DNA of 6,947 bases, taken from positions 1 through 6,947 of the forward strand of contig CALBGF010000256.1 of NCBI GenBank assembly GCA_937893635.1, written 5' to 3'. How positions within the stretch are numbered: the stretch's first letter is position 1; every line of letters starts with the position of its first letter. Below the pieces are notes generated by a model. The model saw only the letters and a list, made by a program, of their open reading frames with translations. It was not told where the DNA came from and ran no database searches. Of this stretch, positions 6,273 through 6,947 are shown piece after piece. Position numbers and translations under genes: made by a program. This DNA is from an uncultured Mollicutes bacterium (GTDB taxonomy: Bacteria > Bacillota_I > Bacilli_A > RFN20 > CAG-826).

Positions 6273-6947
6273 TGAGCGTCACCATTCACTTTATAAACTT
6301 CGTAATTAGCAACCCAAGCCTTATTGACTTTATTTGTTTTCTTTCCTGCCCATGTTGGGTTAGTTGGATAAAGTAAACCAATGTGTGGCTTGACGTATTC
6401 AACATTTGTGATAACACTACTTTCAAATGTATAAATAACTTGATCGTCTAGTTTAACGCTTGCTTCTGGTATAGCATGATTATAATTAATTTCTAAACTG
6501 TGCCAATAGCCATCAGAATAATTAATATCTATTTTTTCATTAGTAGATGAATAATCATCACCGACTGCATGACCATAAAATACTTGTTGATTACCACATA
6601 ACTCTACAGTTAATTCGTCTTTAGTGTTTTGTTCGTTTTCAATACCTGTTAACCAAAATGCAAAAGTACCATAATCAGATAAATCAGTCTTAAACATAAT
6701 TTTAAATCTGCCGTCAAACATACTCCATTTGCTATCTAAGCAAGCACTAGTTTCATTATCTTTGTCAATTGTTAGTTCTATAGCTTCATCACCTATTACA
6801 ACGTTATCAGCAGAACAATTAACCGATGTGCCGTTTTCATCTCCGCCCCATGAGTCAGTGCCAACGTCAAAGAATCCTTTTACTTTTTCTGTTGATGTAC
6901 TTATATAATTAAATTCTTTTTTAAATGAACCAGCTTTATATTTTGCT
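6269..6947 (-). CDS. GH16-fold (lichenase/laminarinase-like) protein, 5' end outside window
   Basis: The frame is open from the TGA at 6269 to the right edge, so 225 C-terminal residues are visible and the true start is off-window; Met at 6721 is internal. The order of motifs follows bacterial GH16 beta-glucanases as I know them. GFFDVGTDSW (24-33) is followed by VNCSADNVVI (42-51), with a second Cys at 69 that could form the disulfide seen in Bacillus lichenases. Next come SMFDGRFKIMFKT and FAFWLTG, then the active-site strand DELTVELCG (110-118). Further on are GYWHSLEINY, LDDQVIYTF and a closing ANYEVYKV. The two catalytic glutamates of the E-x-D-x-E motif are present (E111, E115), but the central Asp is Thr113, so activity is uncertain. 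It may hydrolyse or only bind a beta-glycan. The gene is coupled by a 4-base overlap to the pIII-like gene, suggesting a virion or host-surface role. A signal peptide would be expected outside the window. Confidence 0.72.
   Translation of the reverse strand, partial: AKYKAGSFKKEFNYISTSTEKVKGFFDVGTDSWGGDENGTSVNCSADNVVIGDEAIELTIDKDNETSACLDSKWSMFDGRFKIMFKTDLSDYGTFAFWLTGIENEQNTKDELTVELCGNQQVFYGHAVGDDYSSTNEKIDINYSDGYWHSLEINYNHAIPEASVKLDDQVIYTFESSVITNVEYVKPHIGLLYPTNPTWAGKKTNKVNKAWVANYEVYKVNGDAQ

Noticed and set aside
6269..6721. Complete 150-aa gene starting at the Met at 6721
   Set aside because: The frame stays open for another 75 codons to the window edge, and the upstream part carries GH16-fold motifs including the paired cysteine region, so 6721 is internal.

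Overview
The window is AT-rich DNA that uses the standard genetic code: tryptophan is read from TGG, and TGA is a true stop for three of the genes. Ribosome binding sites of the GGAGGT type and a tRNA with an encoded CCA end point to a low-GC Gram-positive bacterium (Bacillota, or a standard-code Mollicutes relative). The species cannot be read from the sequence.

Layout. At the left edge is the 3' half of a tRNA-Thr(GGT) gene on the + strand with its own terminator (1-84). Everything else is one compact block on the minus strand, read from right to left with no gap longer than about 25 bases. In transcription order it holds: a secreted-type GH16-fold (laminarinase/lichenase-like) protein whose 5' end lies beyond the right edge (6947-6269); a 713-residue protein with a signal peptide and a C-terminal membrane anchor (6272-4131); a 133-residue single-pass membrane protein (4124-3723); a 728-residue polytopic membrane ATPase with a P-loop (3699-1513); two very small overlapping genes (1535-1374 and 1390-1190); and a tyrosine integrase (1197-70) that runs into the tRNA terminator.

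Interpretation. A large anchored exported protein, then a small membrane protein, then a membrane ATPase is the order of the assembly genes of filamentous phages (gIII-gVI-gI in Ff phages). With an integrase next to a tRNA 3' end, this fits one end of an integrated inovirus-like prophage. On that reading the 713-residue protein would be the adsorption/release (pIII-like) protein, the 133-residue protein a minor virion or assembly partner, and the ATPase the Zot/pI-like export motor. The replication initiator, major coat protein and second attachment site are not in the window and would have to lie to the right. The inovirus assignment rests on gene order, topology and the P-loop, not on a database match. 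A small mobilizable element with an FtsK/VirD4-type ATPase remains possible.

The most unusual points are the GH16-fold gene coupled by a 4-base overlap to the pIII-like gene, the ATPase with its membrane segments at the N-terminus and altered Walker motifs, and the integrase stop codon lying inside the tRNA terminator hairpin.
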